Origin: M3007 sp031425155
GTDB taxonomy: Bacteria; Bacteroidota; Bacteroidia; Chitinophagales; Saprospiraceae
Length of the DNA: 64,000 bases
Reading direction: 5' to 3'
Assembly (NCBI GenBank): GCA_031425155.1
Contig: JANPIV010000116.1
Location: forward strand, 45,001-109,000
Under the pieces are notes generated by a model. That model saw only the letters and a program-made list of their open reading frames with translations, ran no database searches and had not been told where the DNA came from. Shown here piece after piece: positions 8,680-17,190 of the stretch. Each line of letters begins with the position of its first letter. The stretch's first letter is position 1. A program made the position numbers and the translations under genes.

Positions 8680-9246
8680 ATGGACTTTTTTTCGCAGCTT
8701 GGTTCTGAAATTTCACGCGGGCTCAGTCCGGAGTTGCCGGGCGACCTCGGTAATATGGACGACCACCTCGATTACATTATTCCGAAGGTCATCGCTTACG
8801 GCGAGGACTTGCGGGAGGAGCAGTTTTGGTTGGCCAAACGCTGGAAAGAAATTCGCGACGACGAGACTTTCCACGAGGCCGTGCTGCATATTTTCAATCC
8901 CGGTGGCGAGTACCTGTTATCGGTGGATGGCAACGTGATGAAAGGGGCCTGGCGGCAATTGGGCGGTGCCAATTCGCTGCTGCTGGAAATAGGCGGCCGC
9001 ACAGAACTGTTCGATCTGCGCTTTCTGAATGGCGACTTTATGATCCTCACCAAACACGGGGATCAGGGCCGTAAGAACCAACGCTGCTACTTTTGCCTGG
9101 TCCGCGAGGGCATTGGCAACTCGCTCGACTGGCGCAACGTGATGGAAAAATTATACAATACCTGGCGCGAAAACAGCCTGAGTATTTGGGCCTGGCTAGG
9201 CTTCATTCTGATACTGGGCATTATTATCTACCTGTCTTTCAATTAA
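8680..9246 (+). CDS. Tail-anchored membrane protein of unknown function
   Basis: I do not recognise this 188-residue protein. It begins MDFFSQLGSEIS, has a soluble domain with a run of beta-like segments around residues 70-130 (FNPGGEYLLSVDGNVMKGAWR, LLLEIGGRTELFDLRFLNGDFMILTKHGD), and ends in a single hydrophobic helix (IWAWLGFILILGIIIYLSF) reaching the C-terminus. That gives a cytoplasmic domain anchored by its tail. It precedes the symporter gene by 41 bp on the same strand, with a short hairpin between. Confidence 0.72.
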   Translation: MDFFSQLGSEISRGLSPELPGDLGNMDDHLDYIIPKVIAYGEDLREEQFWLAKRWKEIRDDETFHEAVLHIFNPGGEYLLSVDGNVMKGAWRQLGGANSLLLEIGGRTELFDLRFLNGDFMILTKHGDQGRKNQRCYFCLVREGIGNSLDWRNVMEKLYNTWRENSLSIWAWLGFILILGIIIYLSFN

Positions 9247-9250
9247 TTAC

Positions 9251-9273
9251 AGGCCGGGATCAGCACCCGGCCT
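9251..9273 (+). terminator. Short GC-rich hairpin before the symporter gene
   Basis: AGGCCGGG (9251-9258) pairs with CCCGGCCT (9266-9273), loop 7 nt. No T-run follows, so it may act as a processing or attenuation hairpin, not a full terminator. Confidence 0.4.
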
Positions 9274-9287
9274 ACAGCACTTTATTC

Positions 9288-11042
9288 ATGCACGCTCTCG
9301 ATTGGGTTGTTTTAGTTGGTACACTTGCTTTTGTAGTCTTATACGGCACCTGGAAAACCTATCAGGCCAAAGAATCCAGTAAGGATTTTCTGGCCGGCCA
9401 GCGCGACCTGCCCTGGTGGACCATCGGCCTCAGCATCATGGCCACGCAGGCCAGTGCCATTACCTTCCTGAGTACGCCGGGGCAGGCTTTTGCCGATGGG
9501 ATGCAGTTTGTGCAGTTCTATTTCGGGATGCCGATTGCCATGATTTTTCTGGCTTATCTGGTGCTGCCCATTTATTACAAATTGCGCGTCACCACCGCCT
9601 ACGAATACCTGGAAGAGCGATTCGATCTGCGAATGCGGACGCTCACGGCCATTTTGTTCCTCATTTTGCGTGGCATTTCGGCGGCGATCAGCATTTATGC
9701 GCCGGGCATTATTCTCTCCACGGTGTTCGGCTGGAACCTCGCGCTAACCAATTTCCTGCTGGCCGCCTTTGTGATTGTCTATACCACAACGGGCGGAAAT
9801 GCGGCGGTGAGCCGCACCCAGGAGTTGCAAATGAGCATTATGCTGAGTGGTCTGGTCATCGCGTTTTTGGTCATTCTTTACCAATTGCCGCCGGGCGTAG
9901 GACTGATGGAAGCCTGGCAAATAGCGGGCGTGACGGGCAAAACCCAGGTCGTGGACTGGGGCATCCGGCAGGACGCGCAAGGTGGCAGTTATTTCGACTG
10001 GCACGACCGATACAATATATGGTCGGGGCTGCTGGGCGCCACTTTTCTTTTCCTTTCCTATTTTGGTACCGACCAAAGCCAGGTGGGGCGGTACTTGTCG
10101 GGCCGGTCTTTGAAAGAAAGCCGTTTTGGCCTGCTGTTCAATGGTTTTGTGAAAGTGCCCATGCAGTTTCTGGTGCTTTCGGTGGGCGTTATGGTGTTTG
10201 TTTTCTACCAATACAATCAGCCGCCGCTGTATTTCAATAAAGCCAGCCGCGAAAAAGTAGCCCAAACGCCCCAGGAATCCGCGTTGAAAAGCCTGGAAAT
10301 ACGCGCCGACACGTTGTATTTGGGTAAAAAAGCGGCTTTGCAGCGACTGACCACCGCCCTGCGCAGCGACAATGACGAGCAGGCGGATGTCGCCCGCACG
10401 GAGTTGCAGGAGTTGGAAAAACAAAACACGGCCCTGCGCAATCAGGCGCAAGACATCGTCCATGAGGCCGTGCCGGATGCCGACCCGAAAGACAAGGACT
10501 ATGTGTTTGTGGATTTTGTGCTCAATCACTTACCAGCGGGTCTGATCGGGGTCATTTTTGCCATGATCTTTTGTGCTTCGTGGAGCACCAAAGCCTCCGA
10601 ACTCAACTCGCTGGCGGCCACCACGGTCTCCGATATTTATCGCCGCTCATTGGTAAAAGATAAAAGTGACGCCCACTATTTGCGTGCTTCGCGTTGGGCG
10701 ACGGTGCTTTGGGGCGTTTTCATCATGGTGTTTGCCACCTACGTGCGCCTGCCCGACAACCTGATCCAGGCCGTGAATATGCTCGGTTCGCTATTTTACG
10801 GCACCTTGCTGGGGATATTTTTCACCGCTTTTTTCCTGAAACGGATTCAGGGACGAGCCGTCTTCTGGGCGGCAGTCATTACCCAGACCATCATTATGTA
10901 CATGTTCTTCTGGGTAGATCGGGATGCCTACTTGTGGTACAATCCGCTGGGCTGCGGCCTGGTCATGGGCTTGAGTTTGATCCTGCAGCCGATGATGCGG
11001 GTCAAAAAAGGGCGTGAAATGATTACCGAAGACAATATATAG
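9288..11042 (+). CDS. Sodium:solute symporter (SSS family)
   Basis: Integral membrane transporter of 584 residues starting at the ATG at 9288. The frame is open further upstream, but that part overlaps the previous gene and lacks transporter sequence. Family marks are SKDFLAGQRDLPWWTIGLSIMATQASAITFLSTPGQAF in the first helices, VTTAYEYLEERFD, and YFGTDQSQVGRYLSGRS. An extramembrane segment of roughly 90 charged, partly coiled-coil residues (about 315-405) sits before the late helices (LPAGLIGVIFAMIFCASWSTKASELNSLAATTVSDIY). It moves a small solute with Na+; closest in style to the glucose/proline branch, but the solute cannot be read from sequence. Confidence 0.9.
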   Translation: MHALDWVVLVGTLAFVVLYGTWKTYQAKESSKDFLAGQRDLPWWTIGLSIMATQASAITFLSTPGQAFADGMQFVQFYFGMPIAMIFLAYLVLPIYYKLRVTTAYEYLEERFDLRMRTLTAILFLILRGISAAISIYAPGIILSTVFGWNLALTNFLLAAFVIVYTTTGGNAAVSRTQELQMSIMLSGLVIAFLVILYQLPPGVGLMEAWQIAGVTGKTQVVDWGIRQDAQGGSYFDWHDRYNIWSGLLGATFLFLSYFGTDQSQVGRYLSGRSLKESRFGLLFNGFVKVPMQFLVLSVGVMVFVFYQYNQPPLYFNKASREKVAQTPQESALKSLEIRADTLYLGKKAALQRLTTALRSDNDEQADVARTELQELEKQNTALRNQAQDIVHEAVPDADPKDKDYVFVDFVLNHLPAGLIGVIFAMIFCASWSTKASELNSLAATTVSDIYRRSLVKDKSDAHYLRASRWATVLWGVFIMVFATYVRLPDNLIQAVNMLGSLFYGTLLGIFFTAFFLKRIQGRAVFWAAVITQTIIMYMFFWVDRDAYLWYNPLGCGLVMGLSLILQPMMRVKKGREMITEDNI

Positions 11043-11135
11043 TTGGAATAACCACGCACCACAATGTTACGTGGCCCCGTTTTTGTAGTATAATATGTGG
11101 AAACATCCTATTTTTTCACTATAAAAACCGATCCA

Positions 11136-11210
11136 ATGTTGATTCTGACCTTTCTCATGATTGTCCTCCTCATTTTTGGTAATCGCATGTTTAGCGAAGC
11201 CAGAGGCTGA
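11136..11210 (+). CDS. Possible 24-residue hydrophobic membrane peptide
   Basis: A tiny frame reads MLILTFLMIVLLIFGNRMFS and ends EARG. One hydrophobic helix of about 15 residues is followed by a short polar tail, the usual build of a small bacterial membrane peptide. It lies in the gap after the symporter and ends about 60 nt before a strong terminator, so a short transcript is plausible. No homology claim can be made. Confidence 0.35.
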   Translation: MLILTFLMIVLLIFGNRMFSEARG

Positions 11211-11271
11211 AATCACGGCGACTAAAAATAAGTGAATATAGTTTTTGCCGCCTCCTTACCTCCTTTTATAC

Positions 11272-11307
11272 AAAGTGCCTGGTCACAGCAGTAGCCAGGC
11301 ACTTTTT
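11272..11307. terminator. Strong hairpin terminator, probably bidirectional
   Basis: AAAGTGCCTGG (11272-11282) pairs with CCAGGCACTTT (11295-11305) and is flanked by A on one side and T on the other. It serves the symporter/peptide transcript and possibly the converging caspase gene. Confidence 0.8.
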
Positions 11308-11330
11308 TGCTTTTTAAAACTGGCAGCATC

Positions 11331-12998
11331 CTACCGCACCCCCGATACCGGCATCCGCGGATCATAAGTACCCTTGATGACCGGGCTTTGCCGATTGCCG
11401 GTGTAGGCCCGCACACTTTCGGCGATAAAGTCGTATAACTCCTGGATACTCACGATCTTATCTTTATTTTTGTCTGCTTCGCCTTTCAGGCCACGGATGA
11501 GGAAGTGACTGAATACGCCCTGCCGCAGACCCGAGGATTCCAGCGAAGTTTCTTCGGCTTTGCTCGACATAATGAGCGCTGTGCCGGAGACGGACTTCGC
11601 CAACGTCTGGTAATACTGGGTCAGCACCGGGTCGGTTTCACCGGAGCGCATGGCCAGAATGCTGCCGGAGTGACAGGCGTCGGCGAGGCAGAGTTTATAT
11701 TTCGCCCGGCATTTGCCGAAGGCAGCAGCTATCTCTTCGTGGGCGATTTTGTTGTTAAATCCATCAAAATCAATGGGTAGAAACGAGCCATTGAGGCCGT
11801 GGCCGGAAAAATAGAACATCACCAGATCGGTGGGGCCAGCCATGCTGAATACTTCGCTGATCGTGGCGAGCACATTTTCGCGGGTCGCTTCTTCATCAAT
11901 CAGGACCCGTACCTGGGCATCGGGCAGCGCGCCGCCTTCCGGGCTTTTCAAAAAAGCATAAAAACGATAGGCATCATCGTCGGTGTAGCGCAGCACCGGC
12001 ATGTGATCGTAGGCAGCCACCCCGACGACTACGGCCCATACTTTGGGTACGGCCACCGTCGTCGGCAGTACAGCCTCCGGTCGGTTGGCGGACACCTGGT
12101 AGCCCTCTGGTGCTTCCTTGCCGAGGTATTCCCCGGCGCGCCAATAGCCATTGACCATCGTGCCGTCGCGTAGCGCAAGCACCCCTTCCCCTTCAAAAGC
12201 GCCTTCTTTCCATTCGCCTTCGTAGCGGTCACCATTGGCATAGGTGCATACACCATAGCCGTGCGGGAGATTATTTTGAAAAGTACCGACGTATTTGGCC
12301 GCCCCTTCCTTATAGACATAAGTGCCCTGCCCGTTTTCGCAGTCGCCGCTCACGCAGCCAACTTTGCCGCTTTGGACGAGGCTTGCCCCCACGAACTCCC
12401 CTTGTTTCCATTCGCCAGCCTCCTGGCTGCCATCTTTCAGAAAGCGGGTACCCAAACCGTCGGGGTAGTTTTCCTTGAAATTGCCAACGTATTTGTCGCC
12501 ATTGCCGAAATAGAAAGTGCCGTTGCCCTGGAATTTTCCACCCTGAAAATGTCCCTCATACTTGCTGCCGTCAGGATAGGCGAATATGCCCTGGCCGTTC
12601 TGGCAATCACCGCTGAGGCAACCGGACTGTACATCAGTGTCGTCACTCTGCCGTTCTTCTTTCTTTTTAGCGATGTATTCGACCAGGACTTTCCCGGATT
12701 CATCCACAGGTTTGCCTTTTTTCCAAAGGCCGGTACGGACGGTGCCATCGGCGTAAGTCTTGGTGCCTTTGCCATCGGGGTAACGGGCCAGCCATTCGCC
12801 CTGATATTTGCTGCCATCGGTGTAATAGCACACGCCGACGCCGCTGATTTCGCCATTGGTGAAGTGGCCAACATACCTTGCACCGGAAGGATATTTATAG
12901 GTACCAATGCCGTTTTTACAGTCGCCGGAAATACACTGGGCGGCGGCGGACAGGGTAAAAAGGAGGAAAAAAGAAGATAAGACGAGGATTCTGGACAT
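11331..12998 (-). CDS. Secreted MORN-repeat protein with C-terminal caspase (C14) domain
   Basis: Start taken at the ATG at 12998, which gives a clean signal peptide (MSRILVLSSFFLLFTLSAAA); an earlier in-frame start would add 26 unlikely residues. The 555-residue protein has three similar modules, each opening with C-(I/L/V)-SGDC-x-NG-x-G and followed by MORN repeats (KYxGxF, DGxGT, YxGEW). A caspase-like p20 domain then carries the dyad His400 (FYFSGHG) and Cys442 (LADACHSG). Residues 509-520 form an EF-hand-like loop (DKNKDKIVSIQE). It is likely an exported cysteine peptidase cutting after basic or acidic residues, with MORN blades for membrane or protein contact. Target unknown. Confidence 0.88.
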   Translation of the reverse strand: MSRILVLSSFFLLFTLSAAAQCISGDCKNGIGTYKYPSGARYVGHFTNGEISGVGVCYYTDGSKYQGEWLARYPDGKGTKTYADGTVRTGLWKKGKPVDESGKVLVEYIAKKKEERQSDDTDVQSGCLSGDCQNGQGIFAYPDGSKYEGHFQGGKFQGNGTFYFGNGDKYVGNFKENYPDGLGTRFLKDGSQEAGEWKQGEFVGASLVQSGKVGCVSGDCENGQGTYVYKEGAAKYVGTFQNNLPHGYGVCTYANGDRYEGEWKEGAFEGEGVLALRDGTMVNGYWRAGEYLGKEAPEGYQVSANRPEAVLPTTVAVPKVWAVVVGVAAYDHMPVLRYTDDDAYRFYAFLKSPEGGALPDAQVRVLIDEEATRENVLATISEVFSMAGPTDLVMFYFSGHGLNGSFLPIDFDGFNNKIAHEEIAAAFGKCRAKYKLCLADACHSGSILAMRSGETDPVLTQYYQTLAKSVSGTALIMSSKAEETSLESSGLRQGVFSHFLIRGLKGEADKNKDKIVSIQELYDFIAESVRAYTGNRQSPVIKGTYDPRMPVSGVR

Positions 12999-13152
12999 GA
13001 GGACGAGAGGCGATGAACTGATAACAGGCAATGGAAAAATGGGGCAATCAGCCAATGGCGCGTAGTGACTTTCCAACTTTTATTGAGGATGCCAGACGCA
13101 AAAATGACGTGCTATTAACTTTCAACAAGCCTTTTTATTGCCTGTACAAATT

Positions 13153-14388
13153 ATGATTCCGCTTTACTCCAAGCCCGTACTTTTGCCCAAAAATCCCTCC
13201 GTGGACTACACCATTAATCTCCGTTCCATTCTGTTACTGATTGCCATGTTGCAGGGCGTCGTCATCGCTGCGCTGCTGCTGGGCCGGGGCCTGCGCCGGA
13301 AGCATACCGCCGATTTCCTGCTGTCGGCCTTGCTTTTCTTCCTGTCCTGTTCGCTGATCGAGCATTTTATCGGCTTCATGGGCGTGTATGACTATGCCCG
13401 CGAGCAGGGGCACGACCTCACGTTTTTTCCGTTCGATAATCCGCTGGTGTTTGGGCCGCTCATTTTGCTGTACACCCGCGCCCTGACCGATGCGCAGTTT
13501 CGCTGGACGCGGCGTACGGGGGCGCATTTTGTGCTTTCCCTGCTGTATTATATCGTGCATTTCGCGGTTTGGGCACTGCCACAGCCCGCCAGGGATCAGT
13601 TTCTGGAAAGTGCATCGGGTTTTGTTTTGCAAAAAGGCATAACGGCGGTGTTTTACCTGACGACGGCCTGGTACGTGGTGCAATCGCTCCGCCGTTACCG
13701 GCATTACCGGCAATTGATTGAGCAGGAATACGCTAATACCGGGCAAATGACCCTGGATTGGCTGCGGCTGTTCCTGCTGGCCTTCTCCGCTTACCTGGTT
13801 TTCGATTTGGTTTTCAATATCGTCGCGATGACCTACAATTTCTGGTACACGGGCTGGTATTGGCTGAATCTGACGCGGGCGTCTTTGCTCTATTATATTT
13901 CGGTGACCGGCTGGGCCTTCGCTCAAAAATCCAGCGTGCTCTATCATGTTCTGGACGACCGGGCGGTCGCGGTGGTGCAAATACAGACGGAAAGTCCGGT
14001 CGCTGCGCCGGGTGGAAAACTGACCATGCAGCCCGAGGCAATGGCCACACGGCGACCCCAACTTCTGGCTTTTATGGAAACCGAAAAGCCCTGGCTCGAC
14101 CCCGAACTGACGCTCTCCGACCTGGCCGAGCGGGTGGGCCTAAATGCCTCGCAACTGTCGTATCTGGTCAATAATGGTTTCGATCAAAACTTCAACGACT
14201 TTGTCAATCAGTACCGCGTGGAAGAGGTGAAGCGCAAACTGGCTTCGCCCGACTTTCAACACCTTTCGCTGCTGGGCATGGCCTTTGAATCGGGCTTCAA
14301 CTCGAAAGCCACGTTCAACCGGGCCTTTAAAAAATTGACGGGTCACGCGCCGAGCCGGTATTTAAATGGTGAGGTAAATGCTCTGTGA
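13153..14388 (+). CDS. AraC-family transcriptional regulator with N-terminal membrane domain
   Basis: Protein of 411 residues from the ATG at 13153; the TTG 15 nt earlier is a weaker choice. The first 250 residues hold about seven hydrophobic helices (SILLLIAMLQGVVIAALLLG, ALLFFLSCSLIEHFIGF and later ones), so the sensor part lies in the inner membrane. The C-terminal 100 residues form an AraC DNA-binding domain: LTLSDLAERVGLNASQLSYLV is helix-turn-helix 1 and MAFESGFNSKATFNRAFKKLTGHAPSRY is helix-turn-helix 2 with the family signature. The gene directly precedes a TonB-type receptor gene in the same direction, so it may control that receptor; this is inference from position. Confidence 0.87.
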   Translation: MIPLYSKPVLLPKNPSVDYTINLRSILLLIAMLQGVVIAALLLGRGLRRKHTADFLLSALLFFLSCSLIEHFIGFMGVYDYAREQGHDLTFFPFDNPLVFGPLILLYTRALTDAQFRWTRRTGAHFVLSLLYYIVHFAVWALPQPARDQFLESASGFVLQKGITAVFYLTTAWYVVQSLRRYRHYRQLIEQEYANTGQMTLDWLRLFLLAFSAYLVFDLVFNIVAMTYNFWYTGWYWLNLTRASLLYYISVTGWAFAQKSSVLYHVLDDRAVAVVQIQTESPVAAPGGKLTMQPEAMATRRPQLLAFMETEKPWLDPELTLSDLAERVGLNASQLSYLVNNGFDQNFNDFVNQYRVEEVKRKLASPDFQHLSLLGMAFESGFNSKATFNRAFKKLTGHAPSRYLNGEVNAL

Positions 14389-14399
14389 GCCTCTATTTT

Positions 14400-14446
14400 C
14401 TCTGTGAGCCTCTGTGACCCATTTTATTTCACAGAGGCTCACAGAG
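14400..14446 (+). terminator. Perfect 18-bp hairpin after the AraC gene
   Basis: The arms at 14400-14417 and 14429-14446 are exact inverse complements (arm CTCTGTGAGCCTCTGTGA), loop 11 nt. A partial copy of the arm overlaps the AraC stop codon and another remnant lies at about 14453. The remaining gap to 14592 holds no gene. Confidence 0.7.
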
Positions 14447-14592
14447 TATTTTGAGGCTCACGGAGAAATAACACCCGTCTCAAATCATAATCCGATACCC
14501 CCACCACAGGTCTCAAATCATCCTTTGCAGCGATAGCCCCCTCCTGGTCAGCCCACCTTTGCGTCATCAATTCGCAATTAAAACTGTTGACC

Positions 14593-17019
14593 ATGTCCAA
14601 GCATTTTACGCTCTGCTGCCTCGTGCTGATTTTTCAAACGGCCTTTTATTCCAATCTTTTTGCGCAATCTATTACAGGAACCATCCTGACACCCGCCGGT
14701 TCGCCTGCCGAATTTGCCAGCGTCCGGCTGCTGCGCGCTGCCGATAGCACGTTCGTGATGGGCACGGCGGCCAACGGCGATGGCGGGTTTATTTTCCAAA
14801 ATGTAATTACAGGCGACTACCGTCTGCAAGGTTTGCTCATTGGCTACACCGATATTTTTTCATCCATTGTTGCGGTAAAAAAAGGCGACGTACTGCGTCT
14901 AGAACCGCTCACGTTCGCCTCGTCCACCGTATTAAAGGAAGCCACCGTGACGGCTAAACTGCCTACTATTGAACGGCAACTGGATAAAGTAGTGGTGAAC
15001 GTAGAAGGCTCTACGCTGGCGGCGGGCAACAATGCGCTGGAACTGCTGCAACGCTCGCCCGGTGTGGTGGTGACACCGCAGGGCGCGGTGATGCTGGAAG
15101 GCAAAAGCGGCGTGATGGTGATGGTGGACGGCAAGCCTACACAACTCTCCGGCGACCAATTGGTGGCTTTTTTGCAGAGTATGCCGGGTGAAAGCGTGGC
15201 CAAGATCGAACTGATCGCGCGTCCTTCTTCCAAATACGACGCAGAAGGCGTGTCCGGCATTATCAATATCCGGCTGAAAAAAAACCAGAACCTGGGTCTG
15301 AACGGCACTTTTTCGGCGGGAAACACGCAGGGTACCCATGCCCGCGTGCGGACGGGTTTGAATCTGAATTATCGCCCCGGCAAAATCAATTTGTTCGGTA
15401 ATGGCAACCTGCTGGACGGTGCACAGTCGATCGGACAAAGCATCGAACGCTATGCCGACGGGAAGGTATTTAATCAAATGAACCCAATGGTAGAAGATTT
15501 TGGCACCCGGTCTTTCAAAGCGGGCGCGGACTTTTTTGCCAATGATCGTCATACACTGGGGGTGCTGGTGCTGGGCAATTTTTACCAGAACGATTCCTAC
15601 AAAAACAACCTGACGCAAATCAGGCAGGAAGGGAGTGCCTTGATTGACAGTACCTTGCGCAGCCGCATTCTCGCCCCGACGCACAACGACCGGCTGACGT
15701 ACAATGTCAATTATCGCTTCGCGGATACACTGGGCCATGAACTGACTTTCGACGCTGACCGCATCGCCTTTCGCAGCGCGGGCACGAATACGCTGGAAAA
15801 TCAGCGGTTCAATGCCGAAAATATTTTGCTGGCCAATGAGGCACTGCGCAGCGCCATCGGTTCCGATATTATGGTCTGGTCCTTGAAAACCGACTACGTG
15901 CAAAACCAAAAAAACGGGCTGAAACTGGAAGCGGGCGCGAAAGTGAACTGGACGGATTCCAATAATGACATTCAAAGTACCCGGGATATGGATGGCCGTT
16001 CCGAGCCGGATGCCGGGCGCACCAACCGTTTTGATTACCGGGAAAATATTGCGGCAGCCTATACCAATGTGGGTCGGCAAGGCCAGAAATTCAATTGGCA
16101 GGTGGGACTGCGGGCCGAGCGCACTGCCGTGCAAGGTCGCTCGACGGATTTGTACGGCCAGGTGCTGAACAACCCCGATACCACCTACTTCGGCCTGTTC
16201 CCGACGGCTTATTTGCAATATACGCTGGCACCGATGCACCAACTCGGCCTGTCGTACAATCGCCGTCTGAGCCGCCCGGCCTACCAGGATTTGAACCCGT
16301 TTGTGTGGCAGACCGATCCGTACGTCAGCGAACGCGGCAATCCGTACCTGCGCCCGGCCTACACCAATTCGGTCGAAATGACCTACACCTACAAGTATGC
16401 CGCCAGTGCTTCCCTGGGGTACAGCCGCACCACGGATCTGGTGAGCACCATTGCCCGGCAGGTGGGCGATCAGGTTTATACGCAGCCTCAAAATCTGAAT
16501 CAGCGGGACAATATCAGCCTGAATGTGAACATGCCACTGCCAATCAAAGCGTGGTGGGAAGGCTACCTGTGGCTGGGCGTATGGCACAATCAGTTCCGGT
16601 CGCAACTGGCTGATGGTCAATTAAGTGCAGGGTCATTTGGCGGCGGCTGTTATGTGTCGCAGCAATTCAATCTGGGCCGGGGATATGGTCTGGAAGCCTC
16701 CTTCTGGGCACAGTTCCCGACCCGCGAAGGCGTGTTTGTCAATCGCGGTATCAGCAGCGTTTCCATCGGGGGTAAAAAATCACTTTGGCATGACCAGGCT
16801 ACCGTGAAAATAGCCATTAATGACCTCTTTGGCACCCAACGTTGGCAGGAATCGGTTGATTTCGGCTCGGTACGCGGCACTACCCGCAACACCTGGGAAA
16901 GTCAGAACGTCGCCCTGAGTTTTACCTGGAATTTTGGTAACCAAAACCTGAAAACCCGCAACCGGAAAAGCGGTGGTGCCGACGATTCCGACGAGCGCAT
17001 CAAGGCGCGGAAGGAATAA
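14593..17019 (+). CDS. Outer-membrane TonB-dependent receptor-like protein (OMP beta-barrel family 3)
   Basis: Protein of 808 residues with a signal peptide (MSKHFTLCCLVLIFQTAFYS, cleavage near LFAQ). The first domain (SITGTILTPAGSPAEFASVRLL, about 25-110) is a carboxypeptidase-regulatory-like fold. A plug-like region follows (LDKVVVNVEGS, LELLQRSPGVVV, MVDGKPTQLSGDQL, IELIARPSSKYDAEGVSGIINI), then a long barrel with alternating beta strands (LSYNRRLSRPAYQDLNPF) to the end. The family resembles TonB receptors; many members lack a clear TonB box, and I see none here. Substrate unknown. A membrane AraC regulator lies directly upstream. The start at 14593 is preferred to a TTG two codons earlier. 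Confidence 0.88.
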   Translation: MSKHFTLCCLVLIFQTAFYSNLFAQSITGTILTPAGSPAEFASVRLLRAADSTFVMGTAANGDGGFIFQNVITGDYRLQGLLIGYTDIFSSIVAVKKGDVLRLEPLTFASSTVLKEATVTAKLPTIERQLDKVVVNVEGSTLAAGNNALELLQRSPGVVVTPQGAVMLEGKSGVMVMVDGKPTQLSGDQLVAFLQSMPGESVAKIELIARPSSKYDAEGVSGIINIRLKKNQNLGLNGTFSAGNTQGTHARVRTGLNLNYRPGKINLFGNGNLLDGAQSIGQSIERYADGKVFNQMNPMVEDFGTRSFKAGADFFANDRHTLGVLVLGNFYQNDSYKNNLTQIRQEGSALIDSTLRSRILAPTHNDRLTYNVNYRFADTLGHELTFDADRIAFRSAGTNTLENQRFNAENILLANEALRSAIGSDIMVWSLKTDYVQNQKNGLKLEAGAKVNWTDSNNDIQSTRDMDGRSEPDAGRTNRFDYRENIAAAYTNVGRQGQKFNWQVGLRAERTAVQGRSTDLYGQVLNNPDTTYFGLFPTAYLQYTLAPMHQLGLSYNRRLSRPAYQDLNPFVWQTDPYVSERGNPYLRPAYTNSVEMTYTYKYAASASLGYSRTTDLVSTIARQVGDQVYTQPQNLNQRDNISLNVNMPLPIKAWWEGYLWLGVWHNQFRSQLADGQLSAGSFGGGCYVSQQFNLGRGYGLEASFWAQFPTREGVFVNRGISSVSIGGKKSLWHDQATVKIAINDLFGTQRWQESVDFGSVRGTTRNTWESQNVALSFTWNFGNQNLKTRNRKSGGADDSDERIKARKE

Positions 17020-17058
17020 ATCTCCCTCATTTCTCTCCTCTCCCTCATTTTTTCGATT

Positions 17059-17103
17059 ATGAAAAACCTGATTTTTACCCTCCTGCTGCTTTCTGCGGAA
17101 TAA
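17059..17103 (+). pseudogene. 14-residue remnant resembling a truncated signal peptide
   Basis: The frame reads MKNLIFTLLLLSAE then stops. It has the basic start and hydrophobic core of a signal peptide but ends at once where a palindromic repeat begins. It may be the 5' stub of a gene lost when the repeat arrived, or chance. Confidence 0.3.
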
Positions 17104-17104
17104 A

Positions 17105-17189
17105 AACCGGCGCAAGGTTATTACACCCTAGCGCCGGTTCGTACCACCGACTTCAGTCGGTTTTTATCTAATGGCCGACTAAAGTCGGC
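17105..17189. repeat. Palindromic repeat cluster (CCGACTTTAGTCGG family) between convergent genes
   Basis: Three hairpins in a row: AACCGGCGC with GCGCCGGTT (17105-17139), CCGACTTCAGTCGG (17147-17160) followed by TTTTT, and GCCGACTAAAGTCGGC (17174-17189). The last two belong to the same family as GCCGACCTTTAGTCGGC at 21515-21531. The cluster ends 1 bp before the thrS stop and probably also serves as a terminator. Confidence 0.75.
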
Positions 17190-17190
17190 G

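Noticed and set aside
9093..9287. Upstream extension of the symporter frame
   Set aside because: It overlaps the tail-anchored protein gene and lacks transporter sequence; the ATG at 9288 starts the first helix.
14932..16620. 562-codon open frame on the minus strand
   Set aside because: It lies fully antisense to the TonB-type receptor gene, shows no family motif and reads like a GC-codon shadow.
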